Assembly: GCA_045596625.1 (NCBI GenBank)
Contig: JAZOCU010000051.1
Span: 1 to 33,397, forward strand
Length of the DNA stretch: 33,397 bases
Direction: 5' to 3'
From: Firm-04 sp045596625
GTDB taxonomy: Bacteria; Bacillota; Clostridia; Oscillospirales; Ruminococcaceae
In this document: positions 8,893-16,244 of the stretch, one piece after another
Numbering within the stretch: position 1 is the stretch's first letter
Layout: each line of letters starts with the position of its first letter
Made by a program: the position numbers and the translations under genes
The notes under the pieces: model-generated
Seen by the model: only the letters and a program-made list of their open reading frames with translations
Told to the model about the DNA's origin: nothing
Database searches by the model: none

Positions 8893-11328
8893 TCAGCCGC
8901 TCTGATCGCTGCTGCCGAAATCCAGATTGATGACAGACCATTTCTGTACCATCGTGCCGGCAGGGATGCTTTGCAGCAGCACCTTGACATTGCTCTGGGT
9001 TGTTGCCGCACCCTTTGCCACATAGTTGAGATTCACTTCGGCAAGCCGTGCATTGGCTTCCTTGAAGGAGAGTCCCACCACATCGGGCACTGCCACATAT
9101 TCCTCCTGCACATTGCTGTCGGTATACAGCAGCACGGTACTGCCCTTTGCCGTCACCGATCCTGTGATCGGTGTCTGCATGGTAACGGTACTGCCCTCGC
9201 CGACCACCTCATACTGCAGACCCAATGCTTCCAGCTGCGTCTGCACATCCGCCACAGGCAGATCGATCAGCAGCGGTACTGTCACATCTAAGTTTTGCTT
9301 TTCTTCTTCGGTATATTCGGGATAATATCCCAGATACGGCAGAATTTTTTCCAGCGTGGCTCTTGCATAGGGTACCACGACCGTACTGCCGTAATAGTCG
9401 ATCTTCGTATTGGGCTGATCTGCCATGATCAGCATAACGATCTCAGGATCATCTGCCGGTGCAAAGCAGCAATAGGATGCCACATACAGCTCATCATCGG
9501 CGGTGGTGCTGCCGCTGATGACCTGTGCCGTACCCGATTTGCCGCCGATCTTGTAGCCCTTGATATAGGCATTGCTGCCGCCGTTGTTTTCCACGACCGC
9601 CTGCAGCGCACTGCGCATCTCCGCAGAAGTCTCTGCCGAGATCACCTGTCGGCGCACGGTCTTTTCATTGGTCAGCACCACATTGCCGTCGCAGTCCACG
9701 ATCTTGCTGACCACATAGGGCTTGAGCAGATATCCGCCGTTGACGACCGCTGCATAGGCGGTCACCACCTCAATGGGAGAAAGCGAGTTGGTCTGTCCGA
9801 AGGAAGAGGAGGCAAGCTCCACAGGGCCCATCTGCTCCAGCGGCATATAGACCGAGGAGGTCTCTCCGGGCAGATCAATGCCGGTCTTTTCCGTCAGACC
9901 GTATGCCTCGAAATAGCGGCAAAACAGCGCCGCACCCAATCGCTGACCCACCTCGATGAAGGCGGGGTTGCAGGAATTGGTCAGGATCTGCTCAAAGGTC
10001 TCGGAGCCATGACCGGTACGCTTCCAGCAGTTCATATCCTTATCTGCGACCTTTACGGTTCCCTTGCAGAAGAAATGATCGCCGTAGGTGATCGCATCCT
10101 CCTCCAGCGCACTGGAGGCGGTCACGACCTTAAACACCGAACCGGGGATATATGTTTCGGTAATGCATTTGTTGCGCCATTGACGTTCCCGCTGGGCAGC
10201 GATGGCCTGTTCTTTTTCGCTTTCCTCGGAAATGGCATCAATGGCATCCTGCGCCTTGACATCATAGATCATAAACGGCTCATTCAGATCAAAGCCCGGT
10301 ACACTTGCCATGGCAAGCACCGCACCGGTTTTCGCATTGAGGATAATGCCGCAGGCACGGTTTGCCACCTCATAGGTCTCCACCATTTCGGTAATGGAGT
10401 TCTCAAGATAGGTCTGCAGCGTGGTATCAATGGTCAGATACAGATCATCGCCGTTTTGTGCATCGAAGGTTTTCGAATAGCGATAGGGCATCTCATTGCC
10501 GTTGGCATCCTTTGCGGTGATGGTTTTGCCGTCGATGCCGGACAGATAATCGTTATAATAGGCTTCCACGCCATATAAGCCATCGCCATCCACATTATTG
10601 AAGCCGATCACAGCGGCGGCAAGCTCATTCTGAGGATAAAACCGCTTGTTATCCGACTCCCGGCTTACGGATGACAGCGAGATCACACGCTTGCTGCCGG
10701 CCGTGGAGATCGCCGTGACATATTGCAGGATGCGATCGGCAGTGCTTTTTTCCACCTGTTTTTTCAGCACCACATAATTGCTCTGGGCATCGAAGGCTTC
10801 CCGCACTGTCAGCGGATCCAGCTTCAGCTCCTGTGCCAGATACTGCACCAGCGTTTCCTGCAATGCTTTGGTATCGATCAGATCGGGGGTATAGGTTTTT
10901 CCATCTGCGATGGCTTCCTGCAGCTTCTGCTGCTCGGACTGGTTTTTCTTTTCCACCAGCTCCATTTCCTTGCGGAACAGCCCCGGATCCAGAAAAATAC
11001 GATAGACCGTTGCACTCTGGGCAAGGATCGTACCGTTGGCATCATAGATGGTGCCTCGTGCGGCAGGAATGGTAATGGTACCGAACTGTCTGGAATTTGC
11101 CATTTCGGTATAGGTATCATGCTTGATGATGGTCAGACGAAAGATATTCACCAGCAGACCGCCGGCAAACAGCAGTGTAAATCCAAGGATAATACCGTTG
11201 GCGCGGATCTTCATGCTGGTATTGGGTCGGGCAGCAGCCTTGCGCACACCTTTTCTCCATCGTGTGCGTGGATTCTGCTTTTGCGGTTCGCCTGTATTCC
11301 CGTGATTCTTTTCCGGCGTATCCGGCAT
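8893..11328 (-). CDS. ftsI: Class B penicillin-binding protein with PASTA domains (FtsI/SpoVD)
   Basis: A transpeptidase that cross-links septal peptidoglycan. 811 residues from the ATG at 11328, supported by AAGGAG; the frame is open to 11538 without a ribosome site. Order: basic, Pro-rich cytoplasmic tail (1-42); membrane anchor (about 43-65); PBP dimerisation domain starting at RGTIYDANG (91-99); transpeptidase domain with SVFK (397-400, catalytic Ser397), SCN (452-454) and KSGT (597-600); two C-terminal PASTA repeats (about 690-811). Two PASTA repeats are typical of PBP2X/SpoVD-type proteins. Its partner FtsW lies downstream and the FtsL-like gene upstream, so a divisome role is most likely; SpoVD is the alternative. 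Confidence 0.94.
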   Translation of the reverse strand: MPDTPEKNHGNTGEPQKQNPRTRWRKGVRKAAARPNTSMKIRANGIILGFTLLFAGGLLVNIFRLTIIKHDTYTEMANSRQFGTITIPAARGTIYDANGTILAQSATVYRIFLDPGLFRKEMELVEKKNQSEQQKLQEAIADGKTYTPDLIDTKALQETLVQYLAQELKLDPLTVREAFDAQSNYVVLKKQVEKSTADRILQYVTAISTAGSKRVISLSSVSRESDNKRFYPQNELAAAVIGFNNVDGDGLYGVEAYYNDYLSGIDGKTITAKDANGNEMPYRYSKTFDAQNGDDLYLTIDTTLQTYLENSITEMVETYEVANRACGIILNAKTGAVLAMASVPGFDLNEPFMIYDVKAQDAIDAISEESEKEQAIAAQRERQWRNKCITETYIPGSVFKVVTASSALEEDAITYGDHFFCKGTVKVADKDMNCWKRTGHGSETFEQILTNSCNPAFIEVGQRLGAALFCRYFEAYGLTEKTGIDLPGETSSVYMPLEQMGPVELASSSFGQTNSLSPIEVVTAYAAVVNGGYLLKPYVVSKIVDCDGNVVLTNEKTVRRQVISAETSAEMRSALQAVVENNGGSNAYIKGYKIGGKSGTAQVISGSTTADDELYVASYCCFAPADDPEIVMLIMADQPNTKIDYYGSTVVVPYARATLEKILPYLGYYPEYTEEEKQNLDVTVPLLIDLPVADVQTQLEALGLQYEVVGEGSTVTMQTPITGSVTAKGSTVLLYTDSNVQEEYVAVPDVVGLSFKEANARLAEVNLNYVAKGAATTQSNVKVLLQSIPAGTMVQKWSVINLDFGSSDQSG

Positions 11329-11625
11329 ACTCTGCTCCTTTCTTCCGTATCCCCGCTGACAGATCGGCGGGGCGGCTGCATCCTGCGTTGATGCGGTCTG
11401 TTCATAAACGAACAGGCGGAGAGTTTTTGCCCCCCGCCGTCCATATTCGCCCGAAAGATCCCTTCTTTGGCGGATCCTTCGAGCCGTTTTGTTCTGTGTT
11501 TTCTTTGTTCTTTTTGTTTCACACATCGCCGGTATCATTTTGCATACCGGTCATCTCATTTTCTTTGTCTGTACGTCCTTTGGGAAATGCTTGGGGGATG
11601 TGCGGCGTTCTTTTTCATCTATATG
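11329..11625. other. ftsL-PBP intercistronic region with hairpins, no gene
   Basis: These 297 bases hold no supported gene; the open frame here lacks a ribosome site. Three short perfect inverted repeats are visible: 11351-11356/11367-11372, about 20 bases before the PBP start, 11398-11403/11410-11415, and 11529-11535/11544-11550. None is followed by a T tract, so they look like mRNA structure and not terminators. Confidence 0.5.
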
Positions 11626-12582
11626 TCACACACCGCGCAGCCATTCCCAGATCTCGATGAATTTTTCCTGCAGTCTGACAAAAAAGTTCTTTTCGGGCTC
11701 TGCGATCTGCACATCGTCCTCGGTCTGAATCTGAATATATTGGATCTGTGAATCATCCAGCGGCTTGAGTCCGAGCACCTCTTCGGCATATTTCTCGACA
11801 TTCTTCACGGTAGTCTTTCCGTCGATCTCCGAACGCAGCGAGATATTGCTCGCCTGCAGATCGTCATATTTTGCCTGTGCTTCCGAGATCTTCGTATAGA
11901 TCTCGTTGGTCTGTACACGGCCGTAGATCACACAGCCCAGCAATGCTGTTGCCATAACACCCAGCACCGCTGCTTTGATGGCAGATGCCTTTTTTTTGCG
12001 ATAATTGGGTCCAATCAAATCTCGAAACCTCCCGATGAGCACACGGGCATATTGCCCCGGCGGTTCATTGGCAAAGTATCCTTCTTCCGGTTCCGAATCA
12101 GCGGGAGCATATGTCTCATCGTCATCTCCAATGCTGTCATAGCCATCGGCAGCGGAAGCATACATCGGTTCCTGCTCCGGAGTTTCCTCCTGCAGATCAT
12201 CAACATCCTCCGCAGACTCGGATTCCTCCTGCCATTCCGCTACGGCACCCGATCCGAAGATATAGCGGAATCTTCCGCCGAAGCCACTTGTCACATTGGC
12301 ATCGCTGTGCTGCGGATGCCGGGGCTCGGAGAAGGATTCCTGCATAGGTGCTGCCGGTTCTGCCATACGGCTCGGCTCCGACTGCGCCGCGGCAGATCGG
12401 AAGTTCATGGCGGTCTGACGATATCGTTCCAATCGCTGTGCACGGTCATCGGACCATTCCGAAGGAAGCGCCTGCGGCTTGCTGCGAGCAGCCAGCGCAC
12501 GGTTTGATTCCGTCATGCGTCTGCGTTCTTCGGACGAAAGCAGGGCTTCTCTAGAAACCTGTGCCGGATATTCTTCCAGCAT
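11626..12582 (-). CDS. ftsL: FtsL-like septum protein with long cytoplasmic extension
   Basis: Assigned by position (between rsmH and the class B PBP) and architecture: one membrane segment at about 201-220 (AIKAAVLGVMATALLGCVIY), then an extracytoplasmic coiled-coil-like helix (about 222-256) and a short conserved-looking tail with the VEKYAEEVLGLKP motif typical of FtsL/DivIC proteins. FtsL links FtsQ to FtsI/FtsW at the septum. The oddity is a predicted disordered, acidic cytoplasmic part of about 195 residues, making 318 in all, where most FtsL proteins have 90-150. The start at 12582 is preceded by AAGGAGGCG; an in-frame start at 12609 is less good. Sequence identity to FtsL is too low to prove the call by eye. 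Confidence 0.78.
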   Translation of the reverse strand: MLEEYPAQVSREALLSSEERRRMTESNRALAARSKPQALPSEWSDDRAQRLERYRQTAMNFRSAAAQSEPSRMAEPAAPMQESFSEPRHPQHSDANVTSGFGGRFRYIFGSGAVAEWQEESESAEDVDDLQEETPEQEPMYASAADGYDSIGDDDETYAPADSEPEEGYFANEPPGQYARVLIGRFRDLIGPNYRKKKASAIKAAVLGVMATALLGCVIYGRVQTNEIYTKISEAQAKYDDLQASNISLRSEIDGKTTVKNVEKYAEEVLGLKPLDDSQIQYIQIQTEDDVQIAEPEKNFFVRLQEKFIEIWEWLRGV

Positions 12583-12749
12583 GTCAGCGCCTCCTTTCAG
12601 TCTTTTCAATTTACAATTTCTTCTCTATTTTATTGCGAAGCACTGCACAATACTATCCAAGCAAATGCGGCTTCACGAACACTCGTTTTGCACTTTTGTT
12701 ATATCTTTTTCGATAAATTCCGGGGATCTGCTTTCTTTTGTTCTGTTTG

Positions 12750-13679
12750 TTATATCTTTTCGATAGCACGAAGCTTTGCGCTTCGGCTGCGGGGATTCTG
12801 TGCAAGCTCCTGCTCGGAAGCCACAATGGGCTTGCGATGGACAAGCTTCCCCTTGGGTGTTTTGCCGCATACACAGACAGGGAACTGCGGTGGACATTCG
12901 CAGCCGCTTGAAAAACGCTGGAAGGCATTTTTCACGGCGCGATCCTCTAAGCTGTGAAAGGTGATGATCGCCAATCTGCCGCCGGGTTTTAAGGAAGCAA
13001 AGGCTTCCTCCAGCGCAGCATCGAGACAGCCCAGTTCATCATTAACTGCAATGCGAATGGCTTGGAAGGTTTTTTTGCAGGGATTTTTGTCACGTCTTGC
13101 CTTTGCCGGCACGCCTTTTTTGATCAGCTCTGCCAGTTCAAGGGTCGTTTCGATGGGTTTTACATCTCTTGCAGCGACAATTTGAGCTACAATACTCCGC
13201 GCATATTTCTCCTCACCATAGGTAAAGAGGATCTCGGTCAGTGCATCGGGAGAAAGGGTATTCACAAGATCTGCCGCTGTCTGACCGCTTTGGGACATCC
13301 GCATATCCAGAGGCGCATCCCGATGATAGGAAAACCCGCGGGAAGTCTCATCCAGCTCATGACTGCTCACGCCAAGATCCAACAGGATTCCATCTGCGAG
13401 CGTCCCTTCCCGACGCAGCACATCACCAAGCGTACGGAAATTGGCATGCACCATGGTCACAGGAAGCCCTGCAAGGCGTTTTGAGGCCTCAGCAATGGCA
13501 TCGGGGTCCTGATCCATTGCATACAGTCTGCCGCCCTCTGTGAGCTGCGTTGCGATTGCAAAGGAATGTCCGCCGCCGCCTGCCGTACCATCCAGATAGA
13601 TGCCATCGGGCTTCACGGCAAGATCCGCAAGAACCTCTTGCAGCATCACAGGACAATGATAGGCATGGCTTGTTTCCAT
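12750..13679 (-). CDS. rsmH: 16S rRNA (cytosine-1402 N4)-methyltransferase RsmH
   Basis: An S-adenosylmethionine-dependent methyltransferase, formerly MraW, modifying C1402 in the ribosomal P site. 309 residues. The SAM-binding motif DGTAGGGGHS is at 30-39, followed by DLGVSSHELDE and the DMRM motif, all family hallmarks. The start at 13679 is chosen because GGAGG lies nine bases upstream; that GGAGG forms part of an upstream in-frame ATG codon context at 13694, which therefore is unlikely to be the start. It is separated by 21 bases from mraZ, the standard order. The 3-prime end is partly duplicated in the downstream gap (see findings). Confidence 0.97.
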   Translation of the reverse strand: METSHAYHCPVMLQEVLADLAVKPDGIYLDGTAGGGGHSFAIATQLTEGGRLYAMDQDPDAIAEASKRLAGLPVTMVHANFRTLGDVLRREGTLADGILLDLGVSSHELDETSRGFSYHRDAPLDMRMSQSGQTAADLVNTLSPDALTEILFTYGEEKYARSIVAQIVAARDVKPIETTLELAELIKKGVPAKARRDKNPCKKTFQAIRIAVNDELGCLDAALEEAFASLKPGGRLAIITFHSLEDRAVKNAFQRFSSGCECPPQFPVCVCGKTPKGKLVHRKPIVASEQELAQNPRSRSAKLRAIEKI

Positions 13680-13700
13680 GGATCGTTCCTCCACAACGGA

Positions 13701-14150
13701 TTACTGCGGTGCCTGCTGCCGCTTGCGCAGGATCATTGCAAGAACCGTCTCGTTATTGGCTTCGCTGTATGCCTCATAGCGTTCCTTATCCCAGATCTCG
13801 GCATAAGTACCCGTACCGATGACCGCAACGCTCTTACAGGTAAGCCCTGCATATTTGCAAAGCTCCTCGGGAACGGTAATGCGTCCCATCTTATCCGGCT
13901 CCACCATATGGGTCACGGAACCGATATAGGTCATGATCATGCTGGCATCTTTGGGAGAAAGTCCCTCACGCATGGAGCGGCAATATTCGCTGTAGCCATC
14001 GGCGGAATACACTACGATACATTGTTTCTGATCGGTATCCTGCGTCAGATACAGCACATCACCCAGCTCATTGCGGAAGGCTGCCGGGAAGCTCATACGA
14101 CCACGGGTATCGATCGCAGCAATTTGTTTGCTTGCCAATTCTTTTTCCAT
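13701..14150 (-). CDS. mraZ: Transcriptional regulator MraZ
   Basis: First gene of the dcw cluster and, in the family, a ring-forming DNA-binding regulator of this same operon. 149 residues with two AbrB/MraZ-type repeats: the first around DTRGRMSFPAAFRNELGD (18-35), the second around DKMGRITVPEELCKYAGL. The start at 14150 gives an 8-base spacing from GGAGG; the ATG two codons earlier (14156) would leave only two bases. In characterised cases MraZ binds repeated GTGGG-type boxes at its promoter; the -10 spacer here contains GGATGGGG on the minus strand, but I do not see a clear repeat array. Confidence 0.95.
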   Translation of the reverse strand: MEKELASKQIAAIDTRGRMSFPAAFRNELGDVLYLTQDTDQKQCIVVYSADGYSEYCRSMREGLSPKDASMIMTYIGSVTHMVEPDKMGRITVPEELCKYAGLTCKSVAVIGTGTYAEIWDKERYEAYSEANNETVLAMILRKRQQAPQ

Positions 14151-14203
14151 GGTCATCGCCTCCCTTCCTTCGATCCGGCGAAGCGAAACGCAAATACGAA
14201 AGC

Positions 14204-14238
14204 GGACAACCGATCCGCGCGGAAGGGATCGCTTGTCC
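14204..14238 (-). other. Hairpin in the mraZ leader
   Basis: Arms 14204-14216 and 14226-14238 pair over 12 of 13 positions around a 9-nt loop. No T tract follows on either strand, so this is leader RNA structure, not a terminator. A second small stem (14168-14172/14179-14183) lies just before the mraZ ribosome site. Confidence 0.5.
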
Positions 14239-14368
14239 GATTTCGCAGCGTTTGTTTTGCTGAATCTTTTGATTTTGTTCTACATTTCGGCAATCTGTTT
14301 TTTTAGGATTCTTGGCGAGACTTAACATCATTTGCCAATTCTATCCAATCGTTGCCTTTACTTACCAT

Positions 14369-14397
14369 ATTATAACCCCATCCATAAAAATTGTCAA
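14369..14397 (-). promoter_or_regulatory. Consensus sigma-A promoter of the dcw cluster
   Basis: On the minus strand: TTGACA (14392-14397), a 17-bp spacer and TATAAT (14369-14374), a perfect match to the housekeeping consensus. Transcription would start near 14362, leaving a leader of about 210 nt before mraZ. Confidence 0.88.
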
Positions 14398-14708
14398 TAG
14401 AACAGCGGAATTTTTTTGCGCTGTCGGGGATCCATGCAAATTGATAAAAATCAGCATTTTGCACAATACAACCGCAGTTTTCAACGTACAAATTTGTCGA
14501 ATCAACAAAGCTTTGGTCTTTTTTTGTCTCAAAGCGACAATGAGAACGGATGTTTTGTATACTTGCCTAAAATCATACGGAAATTTTCTACATATTTCTG
14601 AACAGACAAAAGCGTTTCTGCGAGCAGCGCGCTTGCCAATGGATGCCAAAGGGATGCCAAAATGCCGACAGATTGCTTTTCATGCCTTCATCTGCCATTG
14701 TCATCCAC
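14398..14708. other. Intergenic stretch between dcw promoter and tuf terminators
   Basis: No supported gene. A minus-strand frame at 14362-14649 has no ribosome site, overlaps the dcw promoter and gives a protein without recognisable features. The motif ATGCCAAA is repeated near 14643-14660. Nothing else is seen. Confidence 0.5.
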
Positions 14709-14744
14709 AAAAAAGAGAGGCCTGCCAATACAGGCAGACCTCTC
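14709..14744 (-). terminator. Second terminator downstream of tuf
   Basis: On the minus strand, a 12-bp stem (arms 14715-14726 and 14733-14744, one G-U pair) is followed by six T. It lies about 85 bases past the primary tuf terminator, with no gene between, so it is either a backup terminator or ends a small transcript. Confidence 0.8.
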
Positions 14745-14827
14745 GGCAAGGGATGGCAGGCAGCGGATGAGTCGGGGTTGGTATATTGGTATAGAACAGC
14801 GATCCTCTTTGAAAGCAGCCTGCGGAT

Positions 14828-14864
14828 AAAAAAAGAAAGACTGTGTATTACTACACAGTCTTTC
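14828..14864 (-). terminator. Intrinsic terminator of the str operon
   Basis: A perfect 13-bp stem (14835-14847/14852-14864) with a 4-nt loop, followed on the minus strand by TTTTTTT. It begins 12 bases beyond the tuf stop codon. Confidence 0.93.
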
Positions 14865-14875
14865 GGAACAACAAA

Positions 14876-16078
14876 TTACTCGTTGATGGTGGTAACAACG
14901 CCGGAACCAACAGTTCTGCCGCCCTCACGGATAGCAAAACGGAGACCGGACTCGATAGCGATCGGAGTGATCAGCTCAACAGAGATCTCGATGTTATCGC
15001 CGGGGTTGCACATCTGAACGTCAGCAGGCAGAGTGATGATGCCGGTAACGTCAGTGGTACGGAAATAGAACTGAGGTCTGTAGTTGTTGAAGAAGGGCTT
15101 ATGACGGCCGCCCTCTTCCTTCTTCAGAACGTAAACCTGACCATTGAACTTGGTGTGGGGCTTGATGGAACCGGGCTTGCACAGAACCTGACCTCTCTGG
15201 ATGTCCTTTCTCTGAACACCACGGAGCAGAGCACCGATGTTATCGCCAGCCTCTGCATAGTCCAGAAGCTTACGGAACATCTCGATACCGGTAACAACAG
15301 TCTTGGAGCTCTCGTCCTTCAGACCAACGATCTCAACTTCCTCGCCCAGCTTCAGCTGACCACGCTCAACACGGCCGGTAGCAACGGTACCACGACCGGT
15401 AATGGTCATAGTATCCTCAACAGGCATCAGGAAAGGCAGATCTGCCTTACGATCAGGAGTAGGAATGTAGGAGTCAACAGCATCCATCAGCTCACCGATG
15501 CAAGCATAAACAGGATCGGAAGGATCGGTGGAAGCGGAATCCAGAGCCTGGAATGCAGAACCCTTAACGATCGGAATGTCATCGCCGGGGAACTCATACT
15601 TGCTCAGGGTATCGCGGATATCCATCTCAACCAGCTCGAGCAGCTCCTCGTCATCAACGAGGTCGGTCTTGTTCATGAATACAACGATTGCAGGCACGCC
15701 AACCTGACGAGCCAGCAGGATGTGCTCCTTGGTCTGAGCCATGGGGCCATCGGAAGCAGCAACAACCAGGATTGCGCCGTCCATCTGAGCTGCACCGGTG
15801 ATCATGTTCTTGATATAGTCAGCGTGGCCGGGGCAGTCAACGTGTGCATAGTGACGAGCATCAGTCTCATACTCAACGTGTGCGGTATTGATTGTGATAC
15901 CACGCTCACGCTCTTCGGGAGCCTTATCGATGTTGGCATAGTCCTCAAACTTTGCCTGGCCCTTCATAGACAGATACTTGGTGATTGCAGCGGTAGTGGT
16001 GGTCTTACCGTGGTCAACGTGGCCGATGGTACCGATGTTGACATGGGGCTTACTACGTTCAAATTTTTCCTTTGCCAT
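14876..16078 (-). CDS. tuf: Elongation factor Tu
   Basis: GTPase that delivers aminoacyl-tRNA to the ribosomal A site. 400 residues with the G1 motif GHVDHGKTT (19-27), the G2 region RGITI, G3 DCPGH, G4 NKTD and the domain-2 signature TGRGTVATGRVERG. The ATG follows AGGAGGAGA. It is the last gene of the str operon but is separated by 166 bases from fusA and has its own promoter there, which fits the high amount of EF-Tu needed relative to EF-G. Confidence 0.98.
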   Translation of the reverse strand: MAKEKFERSKPHVNIGTIGHVDHGKTTTTAAITKYLSMKGQAKFEDYANIDKAPEERERGITINTAHVEYETDARHYAHVDCPGHADYIKNMITGAAQMDGAILVVAASDGPMAQTKEHILLARQVGVPAIVVFMNKTDLVDDEELLELVEMDIRDTLSKYEFPGDDIPIVKGSAFQALDSASTDPSDPVYACIGELMDAVDSYIPTPDRKADLPFLMPVEDTMTITGRGTVATGRVERGQLKLGEEVEIVGLKDESSKTVVTGIEMFRKLLDYAEAGDNIGALLRGVQRKDIQRGQVLCKPGSIKPHTKFNGQVYVLKKEEGGRHKPFFNNYRPQFYFRTTDVTGIITLPADVQMCNPGDNIEISVELITPIAIESGLRFAIREGGRTVGSGVVTTINE

Positions 16079-16163
16079 GGGAATCTCCTCCTAAATTGTG
16101 AATTTTGATGGCGAAAATACATTGCGGTCATCATCACGTTGCGGATAAAGACCTAACAACTCT

Positions 16164-16192
16164 ATTTTACCAGATTTCTTATAAAAATGCAA
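16164..16192 (-). promoter_or_regulatory. Internal promoter of tuf
   Basis: Minus strand: -35 TTGCAT (16187-16192), 17-bp spacer, -10 TAAAAT (16164-16169), in the fusA-tuf gap. An AT-rich 7-bp hairpin (16193-16199/16206-16212) lies immediately upstream and could be a weak terminator or partial attenuator of fusA readthrough. Confidence 0.7.
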
Positions 16193-16244
16193 GTGTTTTA
16201 TAGAAAAAACACAAAAAATTATCAAAAACAGGCTGTCGGGCGGA

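Noticed and set aside
7464..8930. 488-residue plus-strand frame opposite murE
   Set aside because: Shadow of murE; His/Cys-rich translation typical of antisense frames here.
11329..11538. 70-residue N-terminal extension of the PBP
   Set aside because: Open frame only; the ribosome site and the basic tail followed by a membrane anchor fit the ATG at 11328.
14843..16108. 421-residue plus-strand frame opposite tuf
   Set aside because: Antisense shadow of the tuf codon bias; no ribosome site, no recognisable domain.
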